Shown here in pieces: positions 50,604 through 58,849 of a stretch of DNA of 64,000 nt. Below the pieces are notes generated by a model, which saw only the letters and a list, made by a program, of their open reading frames with translations, ran no database searches and was not told where the DNA came from. Source of the stretch: Nocardia asteroides (lineage in GTDB: Bacteria > Actinomycetota > Actinomycetes > Mycobacteriales > Mycobacteriaceae); NCBI RefSeq assembly GCF_900637185.1, contig NZ_LR134352.1:6748001-6812000 (forward strand), given 5' to 3'. Position 1 is the stretch's first letter. Each line of letters begins with the position of its first letter. The position numbers were made by a program, and so were the translations under genes.

Positions 50604-51381
50604 CGTGCTCGCCGCGACCGACGTCGAGACGTTCGGTCGTGGCTTCGGCATCGCCTGGCTCGCGCTGGCCCTGTCGGTCCTCGGCGCGCTCGTGTCGTTC
50701 GCCTGTGTGCGGCACGCCAAGTACTCGCTGCGGTTCCGGCTGGTCTGGCTGACGATGGCCGCGGTCTCGCTCGGCGGGGTGGGCATCTGGCTGGCCGACG
50801 CGGTGGCCCTGCTCGCCATCCGGGTGCCCGACAGTGTCATCCGGCTCAATGCCGCGCTCGGCGCGTCGGCGCTGGCCGTCGCGGTCGTCGGCGTGCTGGC
50901 CGGCCTGTTGATCGCGGGCCGGGAGCCACAGCTGCCGCGCCTGGTCGTCGGTGGGCTGACGATGGGGCTCAGCGTCGGGCTGTCGATCTATCTGACCCTG
51001 GACGCGCTCGAGGTGCAGGGCGGTGTCGACGAGTCGCTCGGCCTGATCGGCCTGGCCATCCTGCTGTCCATCGCGGTGTGCACGGCGATGCTGTGGGCGT
51101 TCCAGGTGATCCGCTCGATCCCATTGCGGATCGCGGGGTCGCTGCTGTTCGCGCTCGGCGCCGCGGGCGTCTACTTCTTCGCGATCACCGCGCTGGAGTT
51201 CACGATCGATCCGGGCAGCCGGACCCCGTCCGGGTTGCCGCTGTTCGACATGGTGTTCCCGATGTTCGTGATCGGGGCGCTGGGGCTGACAGTGCCGATC
51301 ACCGCGGTGCTGGTGGCGCCGGATCGGCGCGAAGCCGCGCAGCGGACCGAGGCGCCGCGGCGGCCGGTCGCCGCTCGCTGA
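50596..51381 (+). CDS. Seven-helix membrane protein, degenerate MHYT-like
   Basis: A 261-residue protein with seven hydrophobic helices and a polar C-terminus. The spacing of helices and the segments GIWLADAVALLA, SIYLTLDALEV and FFAITALEF resemble the three repeats of MHYT sensor domains, but the metal-binding Met-His-Tyr residues are absent in each. It may be a ligand sensor that lost copper binding, or an unrelated helical bundle. It ends the conservon operon and overlaps cvnD, so a signalling role is likely. Confidence 0.6.
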   Translation: MVDVLAATDVETFGRGFGIAWLALALSVLGALVSFACVRHAKYSLRFRLVWLTMAAVSLGGVGIWLADAVALLAIRVPDSVIRLNAALGASALAVAVVGVLAGLLIAGREPQLPRLVVGGLTMGLSVGLSIYLTLDALEVQGGVDESLGLIGLAILLSIAVCTAMLWAFQVIRSIPLRIAGSLLFALGAAGVYFFAITALEFTIDPGSRTPSGLPLFDMVFPMFVIGALGLTVPITAVLVAPDRREAAQRTEAPRRPVAAR

Positions 51382-51876
51382 CCAGCTATCGCCCGGTTTG
51401 TCCGGTTGATACCGGACTCCGGGCCCGCTCGCGGAATCCGTGGCCGCGCACCGCGTCCGGCCCGAAAACCGCCCCTGAAGTGGCGATGAGCGGGTTCTCC
51501 TTAACCGGAGAACCCGCCCTCCCGCACGAGAGTACATACCCGCCAAGGACTCCGCATCAGTCGTTCGGGAATTTTCCTGTGCGGCAAAACAAACCAGAAG
51601 TCCGTTCTGCGCGGTGCAGCAACCATCCGGCAAGCCGCTCGCCGCACTCGGGCCAAGTGGTATGTGTCACATGGTTAACCGGTCGATAGCCCCGCGCCCA
51701 TCTCCGCACCGTCGGGCGGTCGCGACGCCCGCGGTGATAGCCCCCTGGACAGCCCGACCCGCCGAACCGGCCACCGGCGGCGCGTTCGCCCCCCACACCG
51801 CCGTTCCACGGGTTATCGTCGCCGAGGGCGCATTCGTCTCGCCCAGCACATCCAAGGTTCGTTCGAAGGAGTTCGC
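51382..51876. other. Intergenic region downstream of the conservon
   Basis: About 495 bp. It holds a strong hairpin at 51490-51517 and, near 51655-51680, an AT-rich stretch (ATGTGTCACATGGTTAACC) that could be the promoter of the 74-aa gene. I see no other gene. Confidence 0.5.
51490..51517 (+). terminator. Conservon operon terminator hairpin
   Basis: 11-bp perfect arms GCGGGTTCTCC/GGAGAACCCGC with the 6-nt loop TTAACC. No T-run follows. The nearest stop codon is 109 bp upstream. Confidence 0.65.
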
Positions 51877-52101
51877 ATGGCCGTCAACGTGGTGCTCGAC
51901 AAAGTTCTCGACAAGGAATTCGAGAACAAGACGCTGAAGGAAATCCTCGCCGCGCCGCCGTCGGCCCTGGCCGGTCTCACCGAGGCGCACGACAAGCAGC
52001 TGCTCGACGCGCTCAAGATCAAGTCCATCGCCGACCTCGGCAGCAACAAGTTCTTCCAGCTCGCGGCCGCCCTGGTCGAACTCGCCGAACGCGAAGGCTG
52101 A
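51877..52101 (+). CDS. Small helical hypothetical protein (74 aa)
   Basis: A 74-residue all-helical soluble protein; residues 25-60 (PPSALAGLTEAHDKQLLDAL, then IKSIADLGSNKF) look like a helix-hairpin-helix or SAM-like pair. AAGGAG lies 6 nt before the ATG, and lysine and leucine codons are used as in real genes. No family recognised. It stands alone, followed by a long palindrome. Function unknown. Confidence 0.7.
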   Translation: MAVNVVLDKVLDKEFENKTLKEILAAPPSALAGLTEAHDKQLLDALKIKSIADLGSNKFFQLAAALVELAEREG

Positions 52102-52142
52102 GTTTATGGCGGCTGGCGCCGCGGGGTTCGCGGCCCCCTGAT

Positions 52143-52205
52143 GCCTCGCGTCCGAGGGGCGATACTTCGGCTTCGCCGGGACGTCTCGCCCCTCGGACGC
52201 GAGGC
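52143..52205. repeat. 20-bp perfect inverted repeat with 23-nt loop
   Basis: Arms at 52143-52162 and 52186-52205 start GCCTCGCGTCCG. It lies 42 bp after the 74-aa gene and a second hairpin follows. The length is unusual for a plain terminator; the loop contains TTCGGCTTCG. It may be a dispersed repeat or a strong terminator. Confidence 0.75.
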
Positions 52206-52242
52206 GGGCCGCGAACTGTGACTGTCGCGTTGGGCGCACGCG

Positions 52243-52274
52243 AACGGCCTGCCGGAGTTATCCGGCAGGCCGTT
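52243..52274 (-). terminator. Terminator of the mrf-rpmE2-rpmF operon
   Basis: 14-bp perfect arms (52243-52256, 52261-52274) with the 4-nt loop GTTA, 70 bp past the rpmF stop. It may also end transcripts of the 74-aa gene. Confidence 0.75.
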
Positions 52275-52343
52275 GCTGTGTCCGATCCCCGATTCGGGTT
52301 GTCCCCTCCGAACCAGCTCTCGAACTCCGAGGTGCGGGTGGAA

Positions 52344-52517
52344 TCAGATCCGCGAGGGATCGATCAGACCACGCCGCACGGCTGCCACGATACGGCGTGG
52401 CACCCGGTACTCGACACCGCCCACGGTGACCGGGACCAGCTGCGGCGCGGTGGCCTTCCACTGCGAACGCCTGCTGTGGGTGTTGGCGCGCGACATCCTG
52501 CGCTTGGGAACCGCCAC
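52344..52517 (-). CDS. rpmF: Ribosomal protein L32, zinc-independent paralogue
   Basis: 57 residues starting [19 protein letters not shown], the L32 N-terminus. It has no cysteine, so it lacks the zinc knuckle of the housekeeping form. Such C-minus copies replace zinc-binding ribosomal proteins when zinc is scarce. GTG start, 3 bp after the L31 stop codon, so it is coupled to that gene. Too short for long-ORF searches but fully convincing. Confidence 0.93.
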   Translation of the reverse strand: MAVPKRRMSRANTHSRRSQWKATAPQLVPVTVGGVEYRVPRRIVAAVRRGLIDPSRI

Positions 52518-52520
52518 GGG

Positions 52521-52787
52521 TCAGCCCTCCTTGCCTGCGCGCGTGCGCTTTCCGTACTTGCGCTCGAACTTCTCCACCCGGCCCTGGGTGTCGAGCACCC
52601 GGCTCGCCCCGGTCCAGAACGGGTGCGAATCGGAAGTGACGTCGACCATCAGCAGTGGATAGGTGTTGCCGTCGGTCCATTCGACGGTGCGGTCGGCGGT
52701 CGCGGTCGACCGGGTCAGGAACCGCTTGCCGGTGCTCGAATCCTCGAACACCACGGGGTGATAGTCGGGGTGGATGCCCGCTTTCAT
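52521..52787 (-). CDS. rpmE2: Ribosomal protein L31 type B (zinc-independent)
   Basis: 88 residues, starting [20 protein letters not shown] and with SHPFWTG, typical of L31 type B. No cysteine is present, so it needs no zinc. It overlaps the mrf stop codon (ATGA) and precedes rpmF by 3 bp. Part of the operon controlled by the Zur-like site at 54102-54116. Confidence 0.96.
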   Translation of the reverse strand: MKAGIHPDYHPVVFEDSSTGKRFLTRSTATADRTVEWTDGNTYPLLMVDVTSDSHPFWTGASRVLDTQGRVEKFERKYGKRTRAGKEG

Positions 52788-54088
52788 GACGTTTCTCCTC
52801 TCGGATCGGTGCGCTCCCCCGCCGTGGCCGTGGCCTCGGTGGGATCGGCGCAGGGGTCTTCGTGCCAGTCGCCGAAGGGGTCCTCCCACTGGGCGACTCG
52901 CTCCGGCGCGCGGTCGACCAGCAGCAGCTCGTCGTCCTCGACCAGCGCCCAGTGCAGGGCGTGCCGGATCTCGGCGGGGTCGGCGTCGTGCGCCAGGATC
53001 ACCAGCGACACATCGCGGTCACCGAAACGCTCGTCCCAGCGCAGCGCGGCCATCGCCCTGCGGTCCGGGTCGGCGCCCGCCTGCTCCTCGGCGCTCATCG
53101 CCGCCAGCCAGCGACCGGCGCCGCCGACCCGCAGGCCACCGCCCGCCGATTCCAGCCACACCACCTGATCCGGCTGGGTGGCCAACCAGATCCGGCCGCG
53201 CGCGGTGACGACACCGTCGAACAGCACATCCAGCGCCTCGTGCAGCCGGACCGGGTGGAACGGCCTGCGCGCGGCGAACTCGATGATCGTGACGCCACAG
53301 TCGGTCGTCAGCGGCGGCTGCCCGCGCAGCAGCGGCGCGTGCGCGTCGAAGATCCGGCCGCGGCGCGCGTCGGCGGGGATCCGGGTCAGCAGCGCGCCGA
53401 TCTCCACGGCGTCGAAGGCGGGCAGCTCGGCGAGCCAGGCCACCGGCGCCGCGGGCGCCATCCGGGCCAGCACGGCGTCGAGCCGCTCGCGCTCGAGCGC
53501 GTCGACATCGGTGGTGAGCACCACCAGCGCGTCGGCGAAGTCGACCTGGCCAACGGCCACCTGGGCGACGGTGCGTTCGTCGTCGGCCGCGGCCAGGCCG
53601 CGATCGGCCAGCGCCTCGTCGCCGGTGGCGTCGGCCAGCCACTGCTGCCCGTCCAGGCAGGTCAGCACGGCCTCGATGCGCACGTTGCGGCCCGCGGGCC
53701 CGTCCACCCGGTCCGCCACGCCGGTAACCTCGACGGTGTCGATCGCGTGGCACAGCGCCTCGGCCTCGATGGCCGGGTCCAGCGCCAGCACGATGCGACG
53801 CACGTGCTCACGGGCGGCCAGCGTGCACAGCATCGGCAGCAGGTCGGCGCGCAGCGTGCAGGAGACACAGCCGTGCGCGAGCTCCAGCACCGTGGTGGTG
53901 ACGGTGCCCGCGGTGCGCACCGTGCGCCGCACCACACCTTCGCGCAGTTCGGCCAGGTCGTGGTGCACCACCACGGTGCCCGCGTCCTCGCTCAGCGTCG
54001 CCGCGATGTGCTCCACGCCGGTCATGGCGGGTCCGGAGAAGCCGGCCAGCAGCACGACGGGCGTTCTCCGGTCGGACTGGTCCAGCAC
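52784..54088 (-). CDS. mrf: CobW-like protein Mrf (ribosome hibernation factor, Rv0106 type)
   Basis: A 434-residue CobW/P47K relative. Where CobW proteins have the P-loop GxxGxGKT, this has GFSGPAMT (16-23), without the Lys, and the metal motif CxCC is CVSC (Cys74, Cys77). The C-terminal CobW domain remains ([45 protein letters not shown] at the end). It is very like Rv0106 and mycobacterial Mrf, which recruits Mpy to zinc-poor ribosomes. It lies in the same operon as L31B and L32, under a Zur-like site. GTG 54088 follows AAAGGGG, so longer upstream starts are rejected. Confidence 0.85.
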   Translation of the reverse strand: MLDQSDRRTPVVLLAGFSGPAMTGVEHIAATLSEDAGTVVVHHDLAELREGVVRRTVRTAGTVTTTVLELAHGCVSCTLRADLLPMLCTLAAREHVRRIVLALDPAIEAEALCHAIDTVEVTGVADRVDGPAGRNVRIEAVLTCLDGQQWLADATGDEALADRGLAAADDERTVAQVAVGQVDFADALVVLTTDVDALERERLDAVLARMAPAAPVAWLAELPAFDAVEIGALLTRIPADARRGRIFDAHAPLLRGQPPLTTDCGVTIIEFAARRPFHPVRLHEALDVLFDGVVTARGRIWLATQPDQVVWLESAGGGLRVGGAGRWLAAMSAEEQAGADPDRRAMAALRWDERFGDRDVSLVILAHDADPAEIRHALHWALVEDDELLLVDRAPERVAQWEDPFGDWHEDPCADPTEATATAGERTDPRGETS

Positions 54089-54101
54089 CCGAAACCCCTT
54101 T

Positions 54102-54116
54102 CGATAACGATTTTCA
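54102..54116 (-). promoter_or_regulatory. Zur-box-like site for the mrf operon
   Basis: CGATAACGATTTTCA agrees at 13 of 15 positions with the actinobacterial Zur consensus TGAAAACGATTTTCA. It lies 14 bp before the mrf start, on its promoter. Confidence 0.7.
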
Positions 54117-54156
54117 TTTAACTTGGCCCAACGGTACAGTGCGGAATACCTGTTGT

Positions 54157-54171
54157 CGAAAATGGTTGTCA
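54157..54171 (+). promoter_or_regulatory. Zur-box-like site for the rpmB operon
   Basis: CGAAAATGGTTGTCA agrees at 12 of 15 positions with TGAAAATGATTTTCA. It lies 21 bp before the L28 start. The pair lets zinc-loaded Zur repress both operons. Confidence 0.65.
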
Positions 54172-54191
54172 TACCCATGGAGGGAGGTCGC

Positions 54192-54428
54192 ATGTCGGCC
54201 CACTGCCAGGTCACCGGTCGCAAGCCCGGCTTCGGGAAAGCCGTCTCGCATTCGCACCGGCGCACCAACCGGCGCTGGAACCCCAACATCCAGCGCAAGA
54301 CCTACTACCTGCCCAGCGAGGGCCGCCGCATCACGCTGACGGTCTCCGCCAAGGGCATCAAGACCATCGACCGGGACGGGATCGAGGCCGTGGTGGCCCG
54401 CATCCGCGCTCGCGGCGACAAGATCTAG
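54192..54428 (+). CDS. rpmB: Ribosomal protein L28, zinc-independent paralogue
   Basis: 78 residues with L28 features ([32 protein letters not shown], split here only by description). It has one Cys and thus no CxxC zinc site. It heads the operon L28-L33-S14-S18, all C-minus. The ATG at 54192 has GGAGG 6-10 nt upstream; longer frames overlap the Zur site. Confidence 0.95.
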   Translation: MSAHCQVTGRKPGFGKAVSHSHRRTNRRWNPNIQRKTYYLPSEGRRITLTVSAKGIKTIDRDGIEAVVARIRARGDKI

Positions 54429-54438
54429 GAGGAGCCCC

Positions 54439-54609
54439 ATGGCCTCGAAATCGACCGACATCCGGCCGATCGTCAAGCTCAAGTCCACCGCGGGGACGGG
54501 CTACACCTACGTCACCCGCAAGAACCGTCGCAACGACCCCGACCGGCTGGTCCTGCGCAAGTACGACCCAGTCGTGCGCAAGCACGTCGACTTCCGCGAG
54601 GAGCGCTGA
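54439..54609 (+). CDS. rpmG: Ribosomal protein L33, zinc-independent paralogue
   Basis: 56 residues starting [20 protein letters not shown], with [14 protein letters not shown] and [14 protein letters not shown], the L33 pattern without cysteines. AGGAGGAG lies before the ATG, 10 bp after the L28 stop codon. Too short for a long-ORF list. Confidence 0.95.
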   Translation: MASKSTDIRPIVKLKSTAGTGYTYVTRKNRRNDPDRLVLRKYDPVVRKHVDFREER

Positions 54610-54610
54610 G

Positions 54611-54916
54611 ATGGCGAAGAAGTCCAAGATCGCCCGCAACGAACAGCGCCGCGCGATCGTCGAGCGCTATGCCGCCCGGCGCGCCGAGCTCAAGGAGCTC
54701 ATCCGCAAGCCGGGAACCGGTGACGCCGAGCGCGCCGCCGCGCAGGCCGAACTGCGCAGCCAGCCCCGCGACGCCAGTCCGGTACGATTGCGCAATCGGG
54801 ATGCAGCCGATGGCCGGCCACGCGGCCATCTCCGGAAGTTCGGCCTCTCCCGTGTTCGTGTGCGCGAGATGGCCCACCGGGGCGAGCTCCCTGGGGTCCA
54901 CAAATCGAGCTGGTAG
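54611..54916 (+). CDS. rpsN: Ribosomal protein S14, zinc-independent paralogue
   Basis: 101 residues: [14 protein letters not shown] start and [33 protein letters not shown] end are S14 signatures. No cysteine, so it is the long zinc-independent form. It starts 1 bp after the L33 stop, GAGGAG being inside the L33 end. Confidence 0.96.
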   Translation: MAKKSKIARNEQRRAIVERYAARRAELKELIRKPGTGDAERAAAQAELRSQPRDASPVRLRNRDAADGRPRGHLRKFGLSRVRVREMAHRGELPGVHKSSW

Positions 54917-54948
54917 ACACCCACTGATCTCGTGAGAAGGAACATCGC

Positions 54949-55203
54949 ATGGCAGTGAAGCGAGCACCGTCCAAGAAGGCACGCGCCGAGCAGGGCCGTA
55001 AGCCGAAGAAGAACCCGCTGATCGCCGCGGGCATCGAAGTCGTCGACTACAAAGACGTCAACCTGCTGCGCACCTTCATCTCCGACCGCGGCAAGATCCG
55101 CAGCCGTCGCGTCACCGGCCTGACCCCGCAGCAGCAGCGTCAGGTCGCCGTCGCGGTGAAGAACGCGCGTGAGATGGCGCTGCTGCCCTTCACCAGCCGG
55201 TAG
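54949..55203 (+). CDS. rpsR: Ribosomal protein S18, zinc-independent paralogue
   Basis: 84 residues: [31 protein letters not shown] and [28 protein letters not shown], the S18 core. No cysteine. GAAGGA precedes the ATG. It is the last gene of the zinc-starvation operon, followed by a strong terminator. Confidence 0.96.
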   Translation: MAVKRAPSKKARAEQGRKPKKNPLIAAGIEVVDYKDVNLLRTFISDRGKIRSRRVTGLTPQQQRQVAVAVKNAREMALLPFTSR

Positions 55204-55218
55204 GACGACGAAGACCGA

Positions 55219-55254
55219 AAAGTGGCCCCGAAGCTGTTGCCTCGGGGCCACTTT
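55219..55254. terminator. Bidirectional terminator between rpsR and the LysM lectin gene
   Basis: 13-bp perfect arms AAAGTGGCCCCGA/TCGGGGCCACTTT with a 10-nt loop; A/T runs at the stem ends suit both directions. Confidence 0.85.
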
Positions 55255-55289
55255 CGTTACGCGGGCGATGAGACGCCGCGGTCAGATCG

Positions 55290-55859
55290 TCACGGGATGG
55301 TGAGGACCTGGCCCGCGTTGATCAGGTCCGGGTTGTCGATCCCGGAGGCGTTGGCGATCTCGTGGTAGCGGTTGCCGTCGCCGTAGAAGCGCTCGGAGAT
55401 GGCCCACAGGGTGTCGCCCGGCTCGACCGTGTAGGTCTGCGCGGCCGGCGGCGGCGGGACCTCCTCGGCGACGGGGGCGGCGGCGACCGGCTCCGGCTCG
55501 GCGGCCGGGGCGGGCAGCGGGTTGTCGGTGTTGGTGGCGGTGGCCCACGCGACCGAGTCGTCGGTGCCGTAGAGCACGACGTTGCGGTCGGGCTGCACGA
55601 CCAGCCGCTCGACGTTCTTACCGGCGGTATCGGTCGCCCAGACGCGCGAGCCGTCGCCCTTGTAGATGACGAAGTCGCCATCGTGCTGCAGGGCCGCGCG
55701 CTGCACGTCCTGTCCATGAGTCTGTGCGGCCCACACGACGTTGCCGTCGGGCTCGGTCAGCACAAGGTTGCCGTCCGGCTGCAGGGCCAGGGTGTACGCA
55801 CCGCCGGTCAGGGACTGTCCCAGTCCCAGTTCTTCGCCTACGCGCAGCGTGTCGCCCAC
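55290..55859 (-). CDS. Mannose-binding-type lectin with C-terminal LysM domain
   Basis: A 189-residue protein: a B-lectin domain with three sugar-binding segments (LQPDGNLVLT, LQHDGDFVIY, VQPDRNVVLY; only the third matches QxDxNxVxY fully), a Pro/Ala/Glu linker (about 115-140) and a LysM domain (YTVEPGDTLWAISERFYGDG...). It has no signal peptide. The build equals the LysM lectin of Mycobacterium smegmatis. It may bind mannosylated wall polymers, but export is unexplained. The GTG start follows GAAAGGA. Confidence 0.87.
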   Translation of the reverse strand: MGDTLRVGEELGLGQSLTGGAYTLALQPDGNLVLTEPDGNVVWAAQTHGQDVQRAALQHDGDFVIYKGDGSRVWATDTAGKNVERLVVQPDRNVVLYGTDDSVAWATATNTDNPLPAPAAEPEPVAAAPVAEEVPPPPAAQTYTVEPGDTLWAISERFYGDGNRYHEIANASGIDNPDLINAGQVLTIP

Positions 55860-56061
55860 GTTCGTCCTTTCGAAGATCCAGTTGCAGAGCATCCAACAAA
55901 GTGACGCCGACCGTATGCCACGGCGCCGCGTCGGAAGCGAATGTAGTCCCCGCCGAGCCGAAATGGGTGAGTTACGCGCAGCGTTCGCGGAAAGTTCACT
56001 GTGGCGAGGACCGTGACTAGGATGCCGCACCCGGCCGCGCGAACGCGCGCGCCACGCCGAC

Positions 56062-56067
56062 TAGGCT
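56062..56067 (+). promoter_or_regulatory. -10 element, leaderless promoter of the lipoprotein gene
   Basis: TAGGCT (TAnnnT) ends 6 nt before the ATG 56074, with no ribosome binding site. Confidence 0.45.
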
Positions 56068-56073
56068 CGCGCC

Positions 56074-56517
56074 ATGCGAACGATGTCGCGTTTCACCGCC
56101 GCCGCGGCCGCCCTGGCCGTGCTGTCCGGCCCGCTCACCGCGTGTTCGAGCTCCGATGACGCTGCACCCCAATCCAATTCGACGACAGCCGGCGCCCGGC
56201 CGGAGGACGGCAACGCGAGCCTCGGCCACCGCTTCACCGCCGATCCCACCATCGTCGACCCCCATCCCCTCCCCTTCACGTCGTGGACCCGGCTCAGCGA
56301 CAACACGATCGGCGTCAATTTCCAGACCGGTAACCCGGAGTGCTTCGGCGTCGACGCCACCGTCACCGAATCCACCGACGCGGTGACGGTCGCGCTGCGC
56401 GCGGGTACCAGGGCCGACGCGGTGGGCAAGATGTGCACGATGAACGCCGTCTTCGGCACCATCGACATCACGCTGAAGGCGCCACTCGGCAGCCGTCAGG
56501 TGATCGACGCCGAATAG
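56074..56517 (+). CDS. Predicted lipoprotein, unknown function
   Basis: A 147-residue protein with a signal peptide and the lipobox LTAC (Cys24), then a Ser/Asp/Ala-rich spacer and a compact beta-rich domain. The two Cys residues of that domain (about 90 and 116) may form a disulfide. Similar small lipoproteins are common in Nocardia and mycobacteria. It is monocistronic, with a leaderless-type promoter and a strong 16-bp terminator shared with purH. Confidence 0.7.
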   Translation: MRTMSRFTAAAAALAVLSGPLTACSSSDDAAPQSNSTTAGARPEDGNASLGHRFTADPTIVDPHPLPFTSWTRLSDNTIGVNFQTGNPECFGVDATVTESTDAVTVALRAGTRADAVGKMCTMNAVFGTIDITLKAPLGSRQVIDAE

Positions 56518-56522
56518 CGAAA

Positions 56523-56558
56523 ACGGGTGCCGCACCGAGGATTCGGTGCGGCACCCGT
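56523..56558. terminator. Bidirectional terminator between the lipoprotein gene and purH
   Basis: 16-bp perfect arms (56523-56538, 56543-56558) with the loop GGAT, between convergent stop codons. Confidence 0.85.
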
Positions 56559-56574
56559 GGGCTTTCGCCGTAAC

Positions 56575-58140
56575 TCAGTGCGCGAAGTGGCGCGCTCCGG
56601 TCAGGTACAGCGTGACGCCGGCTTCCTTGCACAGCTCGACGGTGTCCTTGTCGCGGATCGAGCCACCGGGGTGCACGATCGCGCGCACGCCCGCGGCCAT
56701 CAGGATCTGCGGACCGTCGGAGAACGGGAAGAACGCGTCGGAGGCCGCGACCGACCCCTTGGCCCGCTCGCCCGCGCGCTCGACCGCGAGCTTGCAGGAG
56801 TCGACCCGGTTGACCTGGCCCATGCCGACGCCGACAGCGGCGCCGTCGTCGGCCAGCAGGATGGCGTTCGACTTCACGGCACGGCAAGCGCGCCAAGCGA
56901 ATTCGAGATCGGCCAGGGTGGTGGCGTCGGCCGGATCGCCGGCGGCCAGGGTCCAGTTGGCCGGGTCGTCGCCCGGGGCGTCGAGGACGTCGCGGTCCTG
57001 CAGCAGCGCGCCGCCGCTGATCGGACGCAGCTCCACGCCCTTGCGCTGCGGCGGCTGGGCCACCAGCACGCGCACGTTCTTCTTGCGCGCCAGCACCTCC
57101 ACCGCGCCGGGCGCGTAGCCGGGCGCCACGATGACCTCGGTGAAGATCTCGGCGACCTGCTCGGCCATCTCGACGCTGACCTCGCGGTTGGCCGCGATCA
57201 CGCCGCCGTACGCGCTGACCGGGTCGGTGGCGTGCGCCTTGCGGTGCGCCTCGGCGATGTCGGTGCCGACGGCGATGCCACACGGGTTGGCGTGCTTGAT
57301 CACCGCGACGGCGGGCTCGTCGAAGTCGAAGGCGGCGCGCCAGGCGGCGTCACCGTCGGTGTAGTTGTTGTACGACATCTCCTTGCCGTGCAGCTGCTCG
57401 GCCTGGGCTATACCGACGGTGCCGTCGTTGCCGGTGTACAGCGCGGCGGCCTGGTGCGGGTTCTCGCCGTAACGCAGCACCGCGGCGCGCTCCCACGAAC
57501 CGGCGACCCAGCCCGGGAACTGCTCGGTCTCGGGCTGCACGGCGGGCACGGCGACCGAGCCCATCCAGCTCGCGACGGCCACGTCGTAGCTCGCGGTGTG
57601 CTGGAAGGCCTTGGCGGCCAGCGCGGTCCGCTCGGCCAGGGTGAACCCGCCCGACTTCACCGCGGCGAGCACGTCGTCGTAGTCGGTCACGTCGACCACC
57701 ACGCCCACCGACGGGTGGTTCTTGGCGGCGGCGCGCACCATCGACGGGCCGCCGATGTCGATCTGCTCGACGCACTCGTCGATGCTCGCGCCGCTGGCCA
57801 CGGTCTGGGTGAACGGGTAGAGGTTCACCACCACCAGCTGGAACGCCTCCACGCCGAGCTCGACGAGCTGGTCGACGTGCTCGGGGCGGCGGGTGTCGGC
57901 GAGGATGCCTGCGTGCACGCGCGGGTGCAGCGTCTTCACGCGGCCGTCGAGGGTCTCCGGGAAACCGGTCAGGTCCTCGACCTTGGTGACCGGAATGCCC
58001 GCCTCGGCGATCTTGCCCGCGGTCGAACCGGTCGACACCAGTTCCACGCCGGCGGCGTGCAGTCCGGTGGCCAGCTCGACGAGCCCGGTCTTGTCGTAGA
58101 CGCTCACCAGCGCCCTGCGGATCGCCTTACGTTCACTCAC
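56575..58140 (-). CDS. purH: Bifunctional AICAR transformylase/IMP cyclohydrolase
   Basis: A 521-residue enzyme doing the last two steps of IMP synthesis. The N-terminal cyclohydrolase has [18 protein letters not shown] and the DGRVKTLHP loop; the C-terminal transformylase has KHANPCG and the His/Lys motifs to [12 protein letters not shown]. Length is standard. The GTG start overlaps the purN stop by 4 bp. The purN-purH order and the perM upstream match Rv0955-Rv0957. Confidence 0.97.
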   Translation of the reverse strand: MSERKAIRRALVSVYDKTGLVELATGLHAAGVELVSTGSTAGKIAEAGIPVTKVEDLTGFPETLDGRVKTLHPRVHAGILADTRRPEHVDQLVELGVEAFQLVVVNLYPFTQTVASGASIDECVEQIDIGGPSMVRAAAKNHPSVGVVVDVTDYDDVLAAVKSGGFTLAERTALAAKAFQHTASYDVAVASWMGSVAVPAVQPETEQFPGWVAGSWERAAVLRYGENPHQAAALYTGNDGTVGIAQAEQLHGKEMSYNNYTDGDAAWRAAFDFDEPAVAVIKHANPCGIAVGTDIAEAHRKAHATDPVSAYGGVIAANREVSVEMAEQVAEIFTEVIVAPGYAPGAVEVLARKKNVRVLVAQPPQRKGVELRPISGGALLQDRDVLDAPGDDPANWTLAAGDPADATTLADLEFAWRACRAVKSNAILLADDGAAVGVGMGQVNRVDSCKLAVERAGERAKGSVAASDAFFPFSDGPQILMAAGVRAIVHPGGSIRDKDTVELCKEAGVTLYLTGARHFAH

Positions 58141-58793
58141 CGGCGTGCTCGCTCATCTGGAATTTCTGCCTTTCGTCCGTCGGAGACAATGCCTCGCGTC
58201 GCGACAGCGGCGATGACCTCCGCCAGCAACCGTCGCTCGACAACCTTGATGCGCTCGTGCAGGGTGGCCTCGTCGTCGCCGGGCAGCACGTCGACCGCCT
58301 CCTGCGCGAGGATCGGGCCGGTGTCGACCCCGCCGTCGACCAGGTGCACCGTGCAGCCGGTGACCTTGGCGCCGTAGGCGAGCGCGTCGCGCACCCCGTG
58401 CGCGCCGGGGAACGCGGGCAGCAGCGCGGGATGGGTGTTGATGAACCGGCCGCCGAAACGCTCCAGGAACGCGGGGCCGACGATCTTCATGAAACCGGCG
58501 GAGACCACCAGGTCGGGCCGGAACGCGTCGACGGCCTCGGTGAGCGCGACGTCCCAGGCGGACCGGTTGGGAAAGTCCTGCACGGCGACCCGGAAGTGCT
58601 CGATGCCCGCGGTCTCGGCGTGCTCGGTGGCCTGGCACACGCGGTCGACGCCGACCGCGACGATCTTCGCGGGGAATCCGGGCTCGCGCGCGGCCGCGAG
58701 CAGCGCGTTCAGCAGCGAGCCGGTGCCCGAGGCGAGGACGACGACGGTGGCCGGGGTCCCTGCGGGCTTCCACTGGGCAAACGAGGACGTCAG
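58137..58793 (-). CDS. purN: Phosphoribosylglycinamide formyltransferase, apparent CTG start
   Basis: A 218-residue enzyme that formylates GAR in purine synthesis. [14 protein letters not shown] is the phosphate loop; [20 protein letters not shown] (catalytic Asn, His) and [11 protein letters not shown] (Asp) follow. No ATG, GTG or TTG lies in frame before the loop. A CTG at 58793 has AGGAG at an ideal 7 nt, so it seems to be the start; the next in-frame GTG would delete the nucleotide-binding end. Stop overlaps purH. Confidence 0.88.
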   Translation of the reverse strand: MTSSFAQWKPAGTPATVVVLASGTGSLLNALLAAAREPGFPAKIVAVGVDRVCQATEHAETAGIEHFRVAVQDFPNRSAWDVALTEAVDAFRPDLVVSAGFMKIVGPAFLERFGGRFINTHPALLPAFPGAHGVRDALAYGAKVTGCTVHLVDGGVDTGPILAQEAVDVLPGDDEATLHERIKVVERRLLAEVIAAVATRGIVSDGRKAEIPDERARR

Positions 58794-58849
58794 CGCTCTA
58801 CTCCTGCGTTGGTCGGGCGGCGGCGATCGGCGATACCGCCGGGTCGAGC

